This document shows, in pieces, positions 26,020-35,638 of a DNA stretch of 64,000 nucleotides. A program made the translations under genes and the position numbers. The stretch's first letter is position 1; the number at the start of each line of letters is the position of its first letter. Location: positions 868,001-932,000 of the forward strand of contig NZ_CP107852.1 in the NCBI RefSeq assembly GCF_036346875.1, in the 5' to 3' direction. Under the pieces are notes generated by a model. The model was not told the origin of the DNA. It searched no databases and worked only from the letters and a program-made list of their open reading frames with translations. The DNA is from Nocardia sp. NBC_00508 (lineage in GTDB: Bacteria; Actinomycetota; Actinomycetes; Mycobacteriales; Mycobacteriaceae).

Positions 26020-27627
26020 TCAGCGCGGGCGTTCGGACCAGAATCCGCATCTGTGCCTGGCGTCGAAATCGTGGGACATGGTGCTGCCGGTCGCGCGCAT
26101 GATCAGCGCCGGACCGTCGAGGCTCCGACGGCTGGATTCCGGCCAGGCCGACCATGGGGGCAAGCCGGGTCCGTTCGGGTCGCCGGTGTGGGCGAAGGTG
26201 GTCCACCATCGCTGCATCTGCCGGGCGAAGGCATCGGACGGGCCGGTCCATGGGATCGGCACGCCCATCAGGCTGGTGAACAGGTAGGGCAATTCGGCGG
26301 AGTGGAAGGCGCCCGGCAGCACGGGATTGGTGTCGCCGAAGGGCGCCTGGTCGAATTCGTACTGCCACAGGGGATGTCCGGTGTCGTGCGCGACACGGCT
26401 GGTGAAGAGCGCTGGGCAGGCGAAAAGGCCATCGGTGATCACCGTGGATTGAGCGGCCGCCGGTGAGGGATAGTGATCGACCGGGTACTCGGCGAGTACT
26501 CGATCGGCGTAGGCGCCGAATGACTGGCGGACGTAGGTTTCATAACTTGCGGCATCCGGAGCGCGACCCCGCGCGTAGTCGGATTCGGCGACGAACAGGG
26601 CCCCTTCGTTGCCGTTGTTGCCGACGATGATGGGCGTTTTCCGGTCATCCGCCGCCAGTGCGGCATCGAGTGTGCGGGTGACGACGACGCCGTCGATGCT
26701 GGGCACCCAGATCGGCACCGGCCCGTCGAATTGAACGGTCGGCGACGCCAAGAGCTGCGCGGCCGGTAGCGCGCGCAAACAGGCCAATTGTGTTGCGGGA
26801 TCGCCGCATCCGATACTTTCCGCGTAGCGCTGCGAGCGCGCGAAGGCGTCGTCGCGGTTGCCGGGGACCAAGGGCGACTGGGCGCAGGATCCACTTTGGA
26901 TGATGGCTTTGTGGTAGAGGCCGCCGGAAGCGGGCGCGGCCAGATGTGTGCAGACGCTTCCGCCACCGGCGGATTCACCGAAGATCGTGACGTTGGCGGG
27001 ATCGCCACCGAAGGCAGGGGCATTGTCGTGCACCCAGCGCAGGGCGGCCTGTTGGTCCTGGATCCCGACTGTTCCGGTCACTCCACCCGACTCGGCGGCC
27101 AGTTCGGGCAACGACATGAATCCGAACGGTCCCAGGCGATAGTTGGGGACCGCAACGATGACGTCACCTTCGGCGACCATCCGGGACGGGGCGTCGTATT
27201 GGCTGTTGGAACCGGTGACGTAGCCGCCGCCGTGGAAGAACACCATGACCGGCAGGTTTCTGTCGCGTGCGCCGTCGGGCACGTAGAGGTCGATGGTCAG
27301 GCAGTCCTCGCTGGTGGGGCCGGCCGGTGGTGTGCCGGGCAGATATCCGTTCTGCGGGCACAGCGGTCCGTGGTCGAGGGCAGGCCGGACGCCGGGCCAA
27401 GGTTCCACGGGCCGAGGGGGACGGAATCGGGCGTCGCCGCCGGTGGGTGCGGCAAACGGGATACCCAGGTATTCGACGACTCCGTCCGCGGCGAAGCCGG
27501 AGATCTCGCCGCCGGTCACGACCACCGTGGGTGGCGGCGACGCGACGGTGGGGGCAGGAGACCCGACGCACGAGAGGCCGATTGCCGCCATCCCGGAGAT
27601 CGCGGATCGCATGATCGAGCGAATCAT
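26020..27627 (-). CDS. Secreted type-B carboxylesterase/lipase
   Basis: 535 residues with an N-terminal export signal. All carboxylesterase hallmarks are present: oxyanion loop FFHGGGYVTG (131-140), early EDCLTIDLYVP, nucleophile S219 in FGESAGGGS, acidic residue in GNNGNEGALF, and histidine in GAFHSAELPY. It hydrolyses carboxylic esters outside the cytoplasm or at the cell surface. It lies 415 bp downstream of the PKS-AOS gene on the same strand, so a role in that cluster (release or tailoring of an ester) is possible but unproven. Confidence 0.92.
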   Translation of the reverse strand: MIRSIMRSAISGMAAIGLSCVGSPAPTVASPPPTVVVTGGEISGFAADGVVEYLGIPFAAPTGGDARFRPPRPVEPWPGVRPALDHGPLCPQNGYLPGTPPAGPTSEDCLTIDLYVPDGARDRNLPVMVFFHGGGYVTGSNSQYDAPSRMVAEGDVIVAVPNYRLGPFGFMSLPELAAESGGVTGTVGIQDQQAALRWVHDNAPAFGGDPANVTIFGESAGGGSVCTHLAAPASGGLYHKAIIQSGSCAQSPLVPGNRDDAFARSQRYAESIGCGDPATQLACLRALPAAQLLASPTVQFDGPVPIWVPSIDGVVVTRTLDAALAADDRKTPIIVGNNGNEGALFVAESDYARGRAPDAASYETYVRQSFGAYADRVLAEYPVDHYPSPAAAQSTVITDGLFACPALFTSRVAHDTGHPLWQYEFDQAPFGDTNPVLPGAFHSAELPYLFTSLMGVPIPWTGPSDAFARQMQRWWTTFAHTGDPNGPGLPPWSAWPESSRRSLDGPALIMRATGSTMSHDFDARHRCGFWSERPR

Positions 27628-28042
27628 TGCTGCCCAATACCTCCGATGCGGTCGCTAGGGTCGGCAGCGAGGAGGTTTTTTCGGCAGCGTCGAGCGCCGA
27701 CGTCGATCAGCTGGAGGTGGTACCGCACCGTCGGGTCAGGACCCGAGGAACCACACTCGAAGCACCGAAAACCTCGCCCAGAACCCTCACCCGGCCACCA
27801 CACACCGACAGCAACACCGTTGATTGCCGGGCCGACCGCACCGCCCAACCTGAACGGATGGACAGCGGCCAACGTGCACCGCCCTCATCGCCCGCAGCCC
27901 TCAGCCCAACCGCAGTCCTTCGACCGGCCGAGCTGGAGACATGGCATCTCGGACAGATGCTACAGCGGCACGTACCGCGTGGTCCTGCACGGCGCGAGTC
28001 TCGGCACGAGCGGTTCCCCGCTCACCTGCGGGCCGCCGGGGA
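27628..28042. other. Intergenic region between the esterase and PKS-AOS genes
   Basis: 415 bp without a supported gene. It should hold the esterase promoter and the end of the FAAL-ACP-PKS transcript. No clear terminator hairpin was found, so read-through is conceivable. Confidence 0.5.
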
Positions 28043-31000
28043 TCAACTCCCGGAAAGCAGTGCGATTTCCTCGGCGAGGACCTTCACGGTGTCGCGAATC
28101 TGGTCTTCGGTATGGCAGGCAGTGACGAAGAACCGAAGGCGCGCAAGGTCTTCCGGTACCGCCGGATACAGGATCGGGTTGACGTTGATGCCGCGGCGCA
28201 GCAGCGCGTTGGACAGCTTCAGCGTCTTCAGCGAGTCGCCGACGATGCACGGGATGATCGGCGTGTCGTGGCTGTCGCCGGTGTCGATCCCGGCGTCGCG
28301 GGCCAGATGCAGGAACAACCGCGAGTTGTGCCGCAGCCGTTCGAGCGGCTCGCGGTCGGCTCGCAGCTGCCGGATCGCCGCCGCCGACGCGGCCGCGTTC
28401 ATCGGCGTCATACCGACGCTGTAGACGAATCCGGGCGTCGTGTATTTCAAGAAGCGGATCAGCTCCGCACTGCCCGCGACATAGCCTCCGCAGCCGGCGA
28501 GGGCCTTCGACATGGTGCCGGACCACAGTTCCACATCGTTGCGATCGACGCCGAAGTATTCGCCGATTCCGCCGCCGCCTTCCCCAAGCACGCCGACGCT
28601 GTGCGCCTCGTCGATCATCAGCAGCGCCTTGTGCTTCTTCTTGATCGCGATGATCGCGGGCAGCTCGGGAATATCGCCGTCCTGGCTGTACACGCCCTCG
28701 ATCAGGATGAGAACCCGCCGGTACTGATGCCGGATTCGGGTGAGCAGCTCATCGAGCGCGGCGTGGTCGTTGTGCGGGAACGGCCGACGAGTCGCGCCCG
28801 ACAGCTTGCAGCCTTGCAGGATGCTGTCGTGCGCCAAGCTGTCGTGGATGACGAGGTCTTCCGGTCCGACCAAGTGCCCGATGATCGTGACGTTGGTGGA
28901 GTGGCCACCCACGAGCGCGATGGCGTCCTCGGTACCGAGCAAGGCGGCGAGTTCGGCCTCCAGCTCGCGGTGTACCGGCTTCTCGCCGGAGAGTACCCGG
29001 CTGGCCGAGCACGAACTGCCATAGCGCGCCACGGCGTCCTGAACGGCCGCAACGACCGCGGGATGGCCGGTGAGGCCCAGGTAGTTGTAGCTGGAGAAGT
29101 TGATCACCTGGTCCCCGCCGATGACCGAGGTGTCTCTGGTGACCCCGTCGTTGACGAGGAAGTAGGGATTGGACAGACCGAGTGCTTCCGCGCCGGAAAG
29201 CCGATCGTCGATCGCCTTCACTTCCGCGAAGTCGGCGATCCGGTACTCCGGCTCGACGGCGGCGGGCCTGGGTTCGGACGCGCACGGAGCCGTCACGCCC
29301 TGGCTGGGCCCGCCGGAACCGGGCGGTTCGCCGACCTGACCGGTGACGTAACCGATCACGTCGCCGAGCGTCGTCGTCGGCGTGAAGCAGGCCGGGTCGA
29401 TGGTCAGTCCGGGTACCCTGCGGATGAGCCCCGCGAACAGGTCGGTCAGCATGAGCGAATCGAATCCGAGTTCGTCGCCGAGAGTTTGCGCGTCGCGGAG
29501 CCGATCGACAGGGAAACCGCTCACCCTGGCCAGTTCCGCGCGGACCACACCGGCGACCGCGTCCGGGGCGAGGGCCATGTGCCCGGTCGCCGTCTGCGCC
29601 GCGGGCGACAACTGCGCGGCGACCGACTGGGTCGCCCCCATCTGTGGCGCGGCCGGTTGTGCCGCGCCGTTTTCCCCTGTGCCTGCCACAAGGCTCGCTA
29701 GCACCGCGTTCTGCTCGCGGAAGAACGAAATCAGCTGCTCCATGGTCGTTTCCTCGGTGTGTGCGGAAGTCGAAGGGATAGTGGGTGGTTCGACCCAGAA
29801 CCGGTGCTCGGTGGAGAACTCGTACACCGGAAGGCGACGGCGCACCCGCTGCGCCGGTTCGTAGAACTCGTCCCAGTTCGGGTCGAATCCGTCCCGGTAC
29901 AGCGCGGCCAGCGTTCCGGCCAATTCGCTGCCGGTCGCGGCGGGCCCCGGACTGGGTGCCAGGCAACGCGCCGCCAGGCCGGGACGAATCCGGCCGACCA
30001 GAGCCGCGAGCACGCGGCGCGGACCGACTTCGATCACGTGCGTGGGGTCGGTGCCGAGAGCGGCCTCGATGGCGTCGCCGAACCGGACGGTGGCACGGAC
30101 GTGCTCGGTCCAGTACGCGGCGTCCATCGCCTCGTGCCCGTCGAGCAGGCGGCCGTGCACGGTCGAGTAGATCGGAAGAACCGGTGCGCGGTAGGTGCAT
30201 TCGCGGGCGATGGCCTCGAACTGCTCCAGCATCGGCGTCATCAGCGGACTGTGGAATGCGTGGGAAACGGTGAGTTCCTTCGTGCTCACCGCACGCGCGG
30301 CGAGCGCATCCCGAATCCGGCCCAGCGCCGCGGCGGCACCGGAGAGCACGAGTTCGCCAGGACCGTTGACGGCGGCGAGCGCGACCTCCGGTTCGTCCGC
30401 GAGCAACTCGGCGATCTGTTCGGTGGCCGCCCGCACGGCGAGCATCGCGCCGTCGTCCGGTAGCTGTTGCATCAGCCTGCCGCGCGCGACGACCAGTCGG
30501 CAAGCGTCGTCCAGGTCGAACACCCCGGCCACCGCCGCGGCCGCGAATTCGCCGATGCTGTGACCGATCAGCCAGGCAGGCCGGGCGCCCGCGCCGGAAA
30601 GCGACTCGGCGAGTGCGTACTCCATCGCGAAGATCGCCGGTTGCGCGAGGTCGGTGCGGTCGATGTCGACGCGCTGATCGAGCAGCAGTTCGCGCACCGA
30701 GCGGCCGAGGTGGGCCGTCATGGCGTGGTCGACTGTTGCGAGGGCGCGCCGGAACAAGGGGCTCGCCGCGTCCAGTGCCCTGGCCATGCCCGCGAATTGC
30801 GAGCCTTGGCCGGTGAACATCCAGCCGACGCTGATCGGTCCCGCGACACCGCATTCCAGGTCGCCACGCAGACGCGCGATCGCGTCGTCGCGGTCGGCGG
30901 CAACGATCGCGAGCCGGTGCCGGCCCGACGCCTTGGCGCGATTGCTCGTCCAGCACAGCTGCGCGAAGCGCCCCGGCGGCACCGCCGCCAATGACTCGGC

Positions 31001-32353
31001 CAGGCGATGCGCGTTACGCCGCAGCCCTTCCGCGTCGTTCGATGACAGGGTGAGTACACCGCCGCCGGACACCGAGGGAGTTTCCATCACAGGGGCGCTG
31101 CCGAGCACGATGTGGGCATTCGTGCCGCCGATGCCGAAGCTGCTCACGCCGCCGTGCGCGGGCCCGTCCAGCGGCATCGGTTCGGCGAGCAGTCGCAAGC
31201 CGTGCTGCGCCATCCGCAGCTGCGGATTCTCCTGGTCGGCGAACCGCGACGGCGGGACGACACCGTGGTGCAGGCCGAGTGCGACCTTGATCAGGCCGGC
31301 GACGCCTGCCGCGCCCTCGGTGTGGCCGAGATTGCCTTTGATCGAACCGATTCCGCAGGGTCGCGCGCGGTCCTTCGCGTGCAACTTCCCGAGCGCCTTG
31401 ATCTCGATCATGTCGCCGAGCACTGTTCCGGTGCCGTGCGCCTCGAGAAAATCGACGTCCTCGGGCCGGACTCCGGCCCGTTCACACGCCTCGCCGATCA
31501 CCTGCTGCTGCGCCCACCGGTTCGGTGCGGTGACGCCGTTGCTTCGTCCATCGGAGTTGACCGCGCTGCCCTTGATCACCGCGTAGATCGGGAGGCCCGC
31601 GGCCTGCGCGTCGGCGAGCCGCCGCAGCACGAGCACGGCTACGCCCTCGCCGCGGACGATTCCGTCGGCCTTGCCGCTGAACGGTTTGCATCGGGCGTCC
31701 GGCGCGGAGAGCCCGGCTTGGGTGTAGAACACCCCGACGGCCGGGGTGAGCACGAGGTTGACGCCACCGGCGACCGCCTGGTCGCATTCCCCGGAAGCCA
31801 GTGCGGCGCAGGCGAGGTGGATCGCGACCAGCGAGGACGAGCAGGCGGTGTCGACCGCGATGCTCGGCCCCTTCAGGTCGAACTGGTAGGACAGCCGGTT
31901 GGCGGTCATGAAGTACCCGTTGCCCGAGCCGTGCTGCGGCGTGATCGCGGCGTAGTCGCTCATCTGCAGGTTGGCCCATTCGTTGGCCATCACCCCGACG
32001 AAAACCCCGGTTCGCGAGCCGGCCTCGGCGCGAGGGTCCAGCGTGGCGTCCTCGAAAGCCCGCCAGGTGGCCTGCAACAGCAGCCGCTGTTGCGGATCCA
32101 TCGCTTCCGCTTCCCGCGGAGTGATACCGAAGAACTCGTCGTCGAACGCGTCGGCATCGTCGATGAATCCGCCGCTGCGGGTGTTGATCGTGCCGGGCGC
32201 GCCGGCCGGGTCGTGGAAGTCGTCGGCATCCCAGCGATTCGCCGGAACCTCGGAGATCACGTCTCGTCCGTCGATCAGCAGCTGCCACAGCGCGGCGGGA
32301 TCGGATGCCTGCGGGAATCGGCAGTCGAGGCCGACGATGGCGATATCGGTCAT
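28043..32353 (-). CDS. Type I PKS with C-terminal alpha-oxoamine synthase (KS-AT-ACP-AOS)
   Basis: 1436 residues from the ATG overlapping the ACP stop (ATGA). KS 1-420 with Cys171 (DTACSSS), His306 (EAHGTGT) and His344 (NLGHTEG). AT about 510-800 with Ser599 (GHSIGE) and HAFH at 698-701, the malonyl-CoA signature. Linker 870-925 rich in Ala/Gln. ACP about 930-1005 with Ser966 (GFDSL). PLP-dependent AOS 1040-1436 with DEAHSVG (1248-1254) and Lys1283 (TMSKALAG). No KR, DH, ER or TE. The predicted action is one malonyl extension of an acyl chain received from the upstream ACP, then decarboxylative condensation with an amino acid that releases an amino-ketone. AOS domains resemble serine palmitoyltransferase and 2-amino-3-ketobutyrate ligase; the amino acid used is unknown. 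Confidence 0.93.
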   Translation of the reverse strand: MTDIAIVGLDCRFPQASDPAALWQLLIDGRDVISEVPANRWDADDFHDPAGAPGTINTRSGGFIDDADAFDDEFFGITPREAEAMDPQQRLLLQATWRAFEDATLDPRAEAGSRTGVFVGVMANEWANLQMSDYAAITPQHGSGNGYFMTANRLSYQFDLKGPSIAVDTACSSSLVAIHLACAALASGECDQAVAGGVNLVLTPAVGVFYTQAGLSAPDARCKPFSGKADGIVRGEGVAVLVLRRLADAQAAGLPIYAVIKGSAVNSDGRSNGVTAPNRWAQQQVIGEACERAGVRPEDVDFLEAHGTGTVLGDMIEIKALGKLHAKDRARPCGIGSIKGNLGHTEGAAGVAGLIKVALGLHHGVVPPSRFADQENPQLRMAQHGLRLLAEPMPLDGPAHGGVSSFGIGGTNAHIVLGSAPVMETPSVSGGGVLTLSSNDAEGLRRNAHRLAESLAAVPPGRFAQLCWTSNRAKASGRHRLAIVAADRDDAIARLRGDLECGVAGPISVGWMFTGQGSQFAGMARALDAASPLFRRALATVDHAMTAHLGRSVRELLLDQRVDIDRTDLAQPAIFAMEYALAESLSGAGARPAWLIGHSIGEFAAAAVAGVFDLDDACRLVVARGRLMQQLPDDGAMLAVRAATEQIAELLADEPEVALAAVNGPGELVLSGAAAALGRIRDALAARAVSTKELTVSHAFHSPLMTPMLEQFEAIARECTYRAPVLPIYSTVHGRLLDGHEAMDAAYWTEHVRATVRFGDAIEAALGTDPTHVIEVGPRRVLAALVGRIRPGLAARCLAPSPGPAATGSELAGTLAALYRDGFDPNWDEFYEPAQRVRRRLPVYEFSTEHRFWVEPPTIPSTSAHTEETTMEQLISFFREQNAVLASLVAGTGENGAAQPAAPQMGATQSVAAQLSPAAQTATGHMALAPDAVAGVVRAELARVSGFPVDRLRDAQTLGDELGFDSLMLTDLFAGLIRRVPGLTIDPACFTPTTTLGDVIGYVTGQVGEPPGSGGPSQGVTAPCASEPRPAAVEPEYRIADFAEVKAIDDRLSGAEALGLSNPYFLVNDGVTRDTSVIGGDQVINFSSYNYLGLTGHPAVVAAVQDAVARYGSSCSASRVLSGEKPVHRELEAELAALLGTEDAIALVGGHSTNVTIIGHLVGPEDLVIHDSLAHDSILQGCKLSGATRRPFPHNDHAALDELLTRIRHQYRRVLILIEGVYSQDGDIPELPAIIAIKKKHKALLMIDEAHSVGVLGEGGGGIGEYFGVDRNDVELWSGTMSKALAGCGGYVAGSAELIRFLKYTTPGFVYSVGMTPMNAAASAAAIRQLRADREPLERLRHNSRLFLHLARDAGIDTGDSHDTPIIPCIVGDSLKTLKLSNALLRRGINVNPILYPAVPEDLARLRFFVTACHTEDQIRDTVKVLAEEIALLSGS

Positions 32354-32610
32354 GCGGCTAGCGCGAATTCGGCGGCGATATGAGCGGCGATGGTGGCGAT
32401 GGTGGGGTAATCGAAGACCAGAGTCGGATCCACTTCGAGCGACCACCGGTCCTCGATCTCGCCGCACAGGTTGATCCCCGCCACGGAGTCCATGCCGAGC
32501 TCGGCGAGCGGGACCGCGGGATCGACCTGGTGCGGTGCGCGTTCGGTGTAGTCGGCGACGCGCTCCACGAGCCAGCTCTGGATCGGGTAGCTGACGGCTG
32601 TGCTGGACAT
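32350..32610 (-). CDS. Free-standing acyl carrier protein
   Basis: 86 residues, PP-binding domain with the phosphopantetheine serine in LGMDSVAGINL, then IEDRWSLEVDPTLVFDYPTI. I prefer the ATG at 32610, preceded by GAGGAG at 6 bp. An upstream ATG (32658) would overlap the FAAL stop and add residues encoded by a 14-bp micro-duplication. It is placed between an acyl-AMP ligase and a PKS, so it most likely receives the fatty acyl group from the ligase and passes it to the KS. Confidence 0.9.
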   Translation of the reverse strand: MSSTAVSYPIQSWLVERVADYTERAPHQVDPAVPLAELGMDSVAGINLCGEIEDRWSLEVDPTLVFDYPTIATIAAHIAAEFALAA

Positions 32611-32654
32611 GTTGGACTCCTCGGCTGGGTACAGGTTGGTCATACGGTGATCGG

Positions 32655-34322
32655 TCATACGGTGATTGATCGGCTCAGTGCCGGTTCGAGATCCTCGTAC
32701 AGGACACCCACGAGGCGATCCTGGAGAAACGACTCCCGCATCGAGCTGCGTTGGACCTTGCCGCTGGTGGTGCGGTGCACCGATCGGGGGGCCACGAGTA
32801 CGACACTCGGCGCGGGCACGTCGAATCGGCGCGCTACCGTGGCCTTGATCGCGGAGGTCAGTTCGGCGAACGTGGTGTCGCCTTGCAGCGCCGTCTTGAC
32901 ACCCTGCAGCACGACAAGTCGTTCCCGGCCGCCCGCGTCGACGGATACGGCGACGCCGGGACTGTCGGCGATCGCCGGATGCAACTCGCGCACCATCTCC
33001 TCGACGTCCTGGGGATAGACGTTGCGGCCGTTGATGATCAACAGATCTTTGAGGCGGCCCGCGACGAACAGCTCGTCGTCACGCAGCAGACCGAGATCAC
33101 CGGTACGCAGGAACGGCCCCTCGGTGCCGATGTGGGCGTCGAAGGTTTCGCGGGTCTCGTCGGGGCGGTTCCAATAGCCGGCGGCGACGCTGTCGCCGCG
33201 GATCCATATCTCGCCGACAGTGTTCTCCGCCAGCTGTTGCCGTGTGTGCGGGCAGACGATGCGGATGTCGAGCCCACGGGCCGCCTGTCCGCAGCCGACG
33301 AGCCGGGTATCGCGTCCGATGTCGAGATAGACGGGTGCCGAGGGGATCGTTCCCGCGCTGGCGAGCAGTGTCACCTCGGCCAAGCCATAGGCCGGCCGGA
33401 ACGTCGTCGGCCGCCAACCCGCGAGCCCGAACCGTTCGAGCACCGCTGCTATCGTCCGTTCGCGGACCGGCTCGGCGCCGCTCAGCGCGATCTCGAGGGT
33501 GCTGAGGTCGAGATCGGCCAGCTGCTCGTCGGTTACCCGACGCGCGATCAGGTCGTATGCGAAATTCGGTGCGGCGGTGAAGGTTGCGCGGTACTTGTCG
33601 ATGGCCTGCAGCCAGCGCACCGGACGCTTGAGAAACGTCGTCGGCGCCATGAGCACCAGGTTCGCACCGGCGTACATCGCCCCGAGCAGCATCCCGATCA
33701 GGCCCATGTCGTGGAAGTGCGGAATCCAACCGACGCCGGTCCCGGCATCGTTCATCCCGCCCGCGGCGATGGCGGCCTCGTTGTGCATGAGGTTGCGGTG
33801 CGTCACGACGACGCCTTTCGGTGTTCCCGTCGATCCCGACGTGTACTGCAGGAACGCGATCGTCCCCGAGTCGATATCGGGCATCTGCCACGCGTCGGGA
33901 TCACCGGCCAGATCGCCGGTCGCGACCACGAGAACAGGCGTAGCCGCCGCGACAAGCGGCTCGAAGCGCGCGGTCGTGAGTACCAATCGGGCGCCGGAAT
34001 CCGCGATCACACTCGCTACGCGTCGGGCGCTGCTGGCGTCGTGCGGCACCGGCGCGGGGACGGCCACGACCCCGGCGTACAGACAGCCGAGAAACGCCCG
34101 CAGGAACTCCATTCCGTCGAGATACAGGAGCACCACCGGCTCCGCCGACTCCGGACGCTGCGCCAGCCAGGCGGCGAAGGCCCTGGCATCGCGGTCGAGT
34201 TCACGGTAGGTGAGGATCTCCTCGCTCAGCTCACGCCCGGCTTCACGAAGGTAGGTGTACGACCTGGTATCCCCGTATTCGGCAACCTGCTGCCTGAGGT
34301 GGTGGACGTAACTGGGCTGCAT
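32655..34322 (-). CDS. Fatty acyl-AMP ligase (FAAL)
   Basis: 555 residues, ANL superfamily. AMP-binding P-loop YTSGSTGTPKGVV, then WIPHFHDMGLIGMLL (the FAAL-type HDMGL segment), AYGLAEVT, YLRTGD-equivalent FLRTGDLG, and C-terminal GKVQRSS with the A10 lysine. The start at 34322 is chosen for the GAAGGA site; ATG 34352 lacks one. FAALs make acyl-adenylates and load ACPs without forming CoA esters. It is the first gene of the operon, followed by ACP and PKS-AOS, all overlapping or within 45 bp. Confidence 0.92.
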   Translation of the reverse strand: MQPSYVHHLRQQVAEYGDTRSYTYLREAGRELSEEILTYRELDRDARAFAAWLAQRPESAEPVVLLYLDGMEFLRAFLGCLYAGVVAVPAPVPHDASSARRVASVIADSGARLVLTTARFEPLVAAATPVLVVATGDLAGDPDAWQMPDIDSGTIAFLQYTSGSTGTPKGVVVTHRNLMHNEAAIAAGGMNDAGTGVGWIPHFHDMGLIGMLLGAMYAGANLVLMAPTTFLKRPVRWLQAIDKYRATFTAAPNFAYDLIARRVTDEQLADLDLSTLEIALSGAEPVRERTIAAVLERFGLAGWRPTTFRPAYGLAEVTLLASAGTIPSAPVYLDIGRDTRLVGCGQAARGLDIRIVCPHTRQQLAENTVGEIWIRGDSVAAGYWNRPDETRETFDAHIGTEGPFLRTGDLGLLRDDELFVAGRLKDLLIINGRNVYPQDVEEMVRELHPAIADSPGVAVSVDAGGRERLVVLQGVKTALQGDTTFAELTSAIKATVARRFDVPAPSVVLVAPRSVHRTTSGKVQRSSMRESFLQDRLVGVLYEDLEPALSRSITV

Positions 34323-34718
34323 TCGTGATTCCTTCGCGGGAGAGATGGTCATCGGTGTCGGCTATAACTCTCGGCCGTCCACAGCCGTACAACCAGGCAC
34401 CTCAGGGACCGACCAGCAAACCGCGGGGTGGGCACAATCCCACCCTTGGGTGTGTGGTGGCCCGTAGACCAAGTTCTCCAGCGGCAGCACCTGGAGCTCG
34501 ACGCCTTGCCCACTCTTATCGCCACGATCGTGGGCGCTTCCTACGGCGCTGCGACCGGACGGATCTTCCACAGCGGCAGCGACGGTCGTTGCCCTCGTCG
34601 CACGACCGCGTTGGTGCCGGAGGCGTCCGCTAGGCCGAAGCTGATCCTGCCCGCGACCCGATGCGGCGGGCGCTCGCACGGCGAGTTGACGCACCGGTCC
34701 CGCGGGTCTGCGCAGCGC
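34323..34718. promoter_or_regulatory. Promoter region of the FAAL-ACP-PKS operon
   Basis: 396 bp without a supported gene. It contains a perfect 7-bp inverted repeat GGGTGGG-CACAAT-CCCACCC at 34426-34445, about 100 bp upstream of the FAAL start, a possible operator or attenuator hairpin. Confidence 0.4.
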
Positions 34719-35069
34719 TCACTGCGGCGGCCGCTCAGCGGAGCGCAGGTTGGCGGCCGAGGCAGAGGCAATCGCGACCGCAAGACCGCGCAACTCGCCG
34801 GGGATCAGCACCGATCGGATGGCGCCCTGAAAGCACTCCAGCATGGCGCCATCGGACCACCGCACGTCGTAGCGATACCAGCAGCGCCCGTCACTGCGAC
34901 TGCGCTGGATATCCCGCTCGGTCCGCACGGCCAGTTCGATCAGCGCGGCCGCGACCTGGCTCGGCTCGCCCGTGCTGGCGATCTTCCACCACGGCCGACG
35001 GAAATGGCCCGGCTCGGAGATCTCGACCAGGTACAACAGTGGCATGCCCACGGCGTCGGAGGCGGTCAT
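34719..35069 (-). CDS. Hypothetical protein, 116 aa
   Basis: MTASDAVGMPLLYLVEISEP, then GHFRRPWWKIASTGEPSQVA, ALIELAVRTERDIQRSRSDG and a WYRYDVRWSDGAMLECFQGA segment. Well-structured composition suggests a real gene. No family recognised, and the start lacks a clear ribosome binding site. Confidence 0.55.
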   Translation of the reverse strand: MTASDAVGMPLLYLVEISEPGHFRRPWWKIASTGEPSQVAAALIELAVRTERDIQRSRSDGRCWYRYDVRWSDGAMLECFQGAIRSVLIPGELRGLAVAIASASAANLRSAERPPQ

Positions 35070-35154
35070 ACCGCACAGACTGCACCAAAACGGACTGGAC
35101 GGACAGGTGAAACGCCGGATGTGCGCCGAGCCGCGACCTATCCTGCCGTGACCG

Positions 35155-35565
35155 CTACGACTCGATGCGGTCCAGGAGCCAGCGAGGACCGACTGCCTTC
35201 GCCCCGATCGCCTCGACACGGCCACGAAGACCGCGATCCGCCGTCACGACAGTGACCGGACGGTTGCCGTCCTCCGCGATCGCCGCGGCCATCACACCGA
35301 CTATCGCGTCATCTCCCGAACCCTCCGCCCGCACTACACACAGGTTGGCGAATTCCGGATCGGACGCTCCGGTGACCGCGGCCTTCGCCGCGCCCTCGAG
35401 CACGACAATCAACTCGGCCGGTTGTTCCAGGCACTCGTCGAGGCCGGCCACTTTCGTGAGCAGTCGCCGAGCCGCACCCGGACGATCACGCCACCACCCA
35501 TCGGGCCGCGAGCCGACGACATTCGCGGCGTCTACCACGATCAACTGATCGCTGTTCTCCGTCAC
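35155..35565 (-). CDS. NYN/PIN-like domain protein
   Basis: 136 residues. LIVVDAANVVGSRPDGWWRD at the N-terminus is the NYN/YacP nuclease-like start with its metal-binding Asp. ELIVVLEGAA, GDDAIVGVMAAAIAEDGNRP and VTVVTADRGLRGRVEAIGAK supply the other acidic positions. These small proteins are predicted RNases or RNA-binding factors. Confidence 0.8.
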   Translation of the reverse strand: MTENSDQLIVVDAANVVGSRPDGWWRDRPGAARRLLTKVAGLDECLEQPAELIVVLEGAAKAAVTGASDPEFANLCVVRAEGSGDDAIVGVMAAAIAEDGNRPVTVVTADRGLRGRVEAIGAKAVGPRWLLDRIES

Positions 35566-35638
35566 CCCACACAGTCTCCTCCCCGGACGGTAGCTTTTTG
35601 CAGCGCCTGCAGCACTGCGTGTCCGCGGCCCCCCTCAT

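Noticed and set aside
28043..32353. Naming the product as a sphingolipid or prodigiosin precursor
   Set aside because: The amino acid substrate of the AOS domain cannot be read from sequence and partner genes of those pathways are absent.
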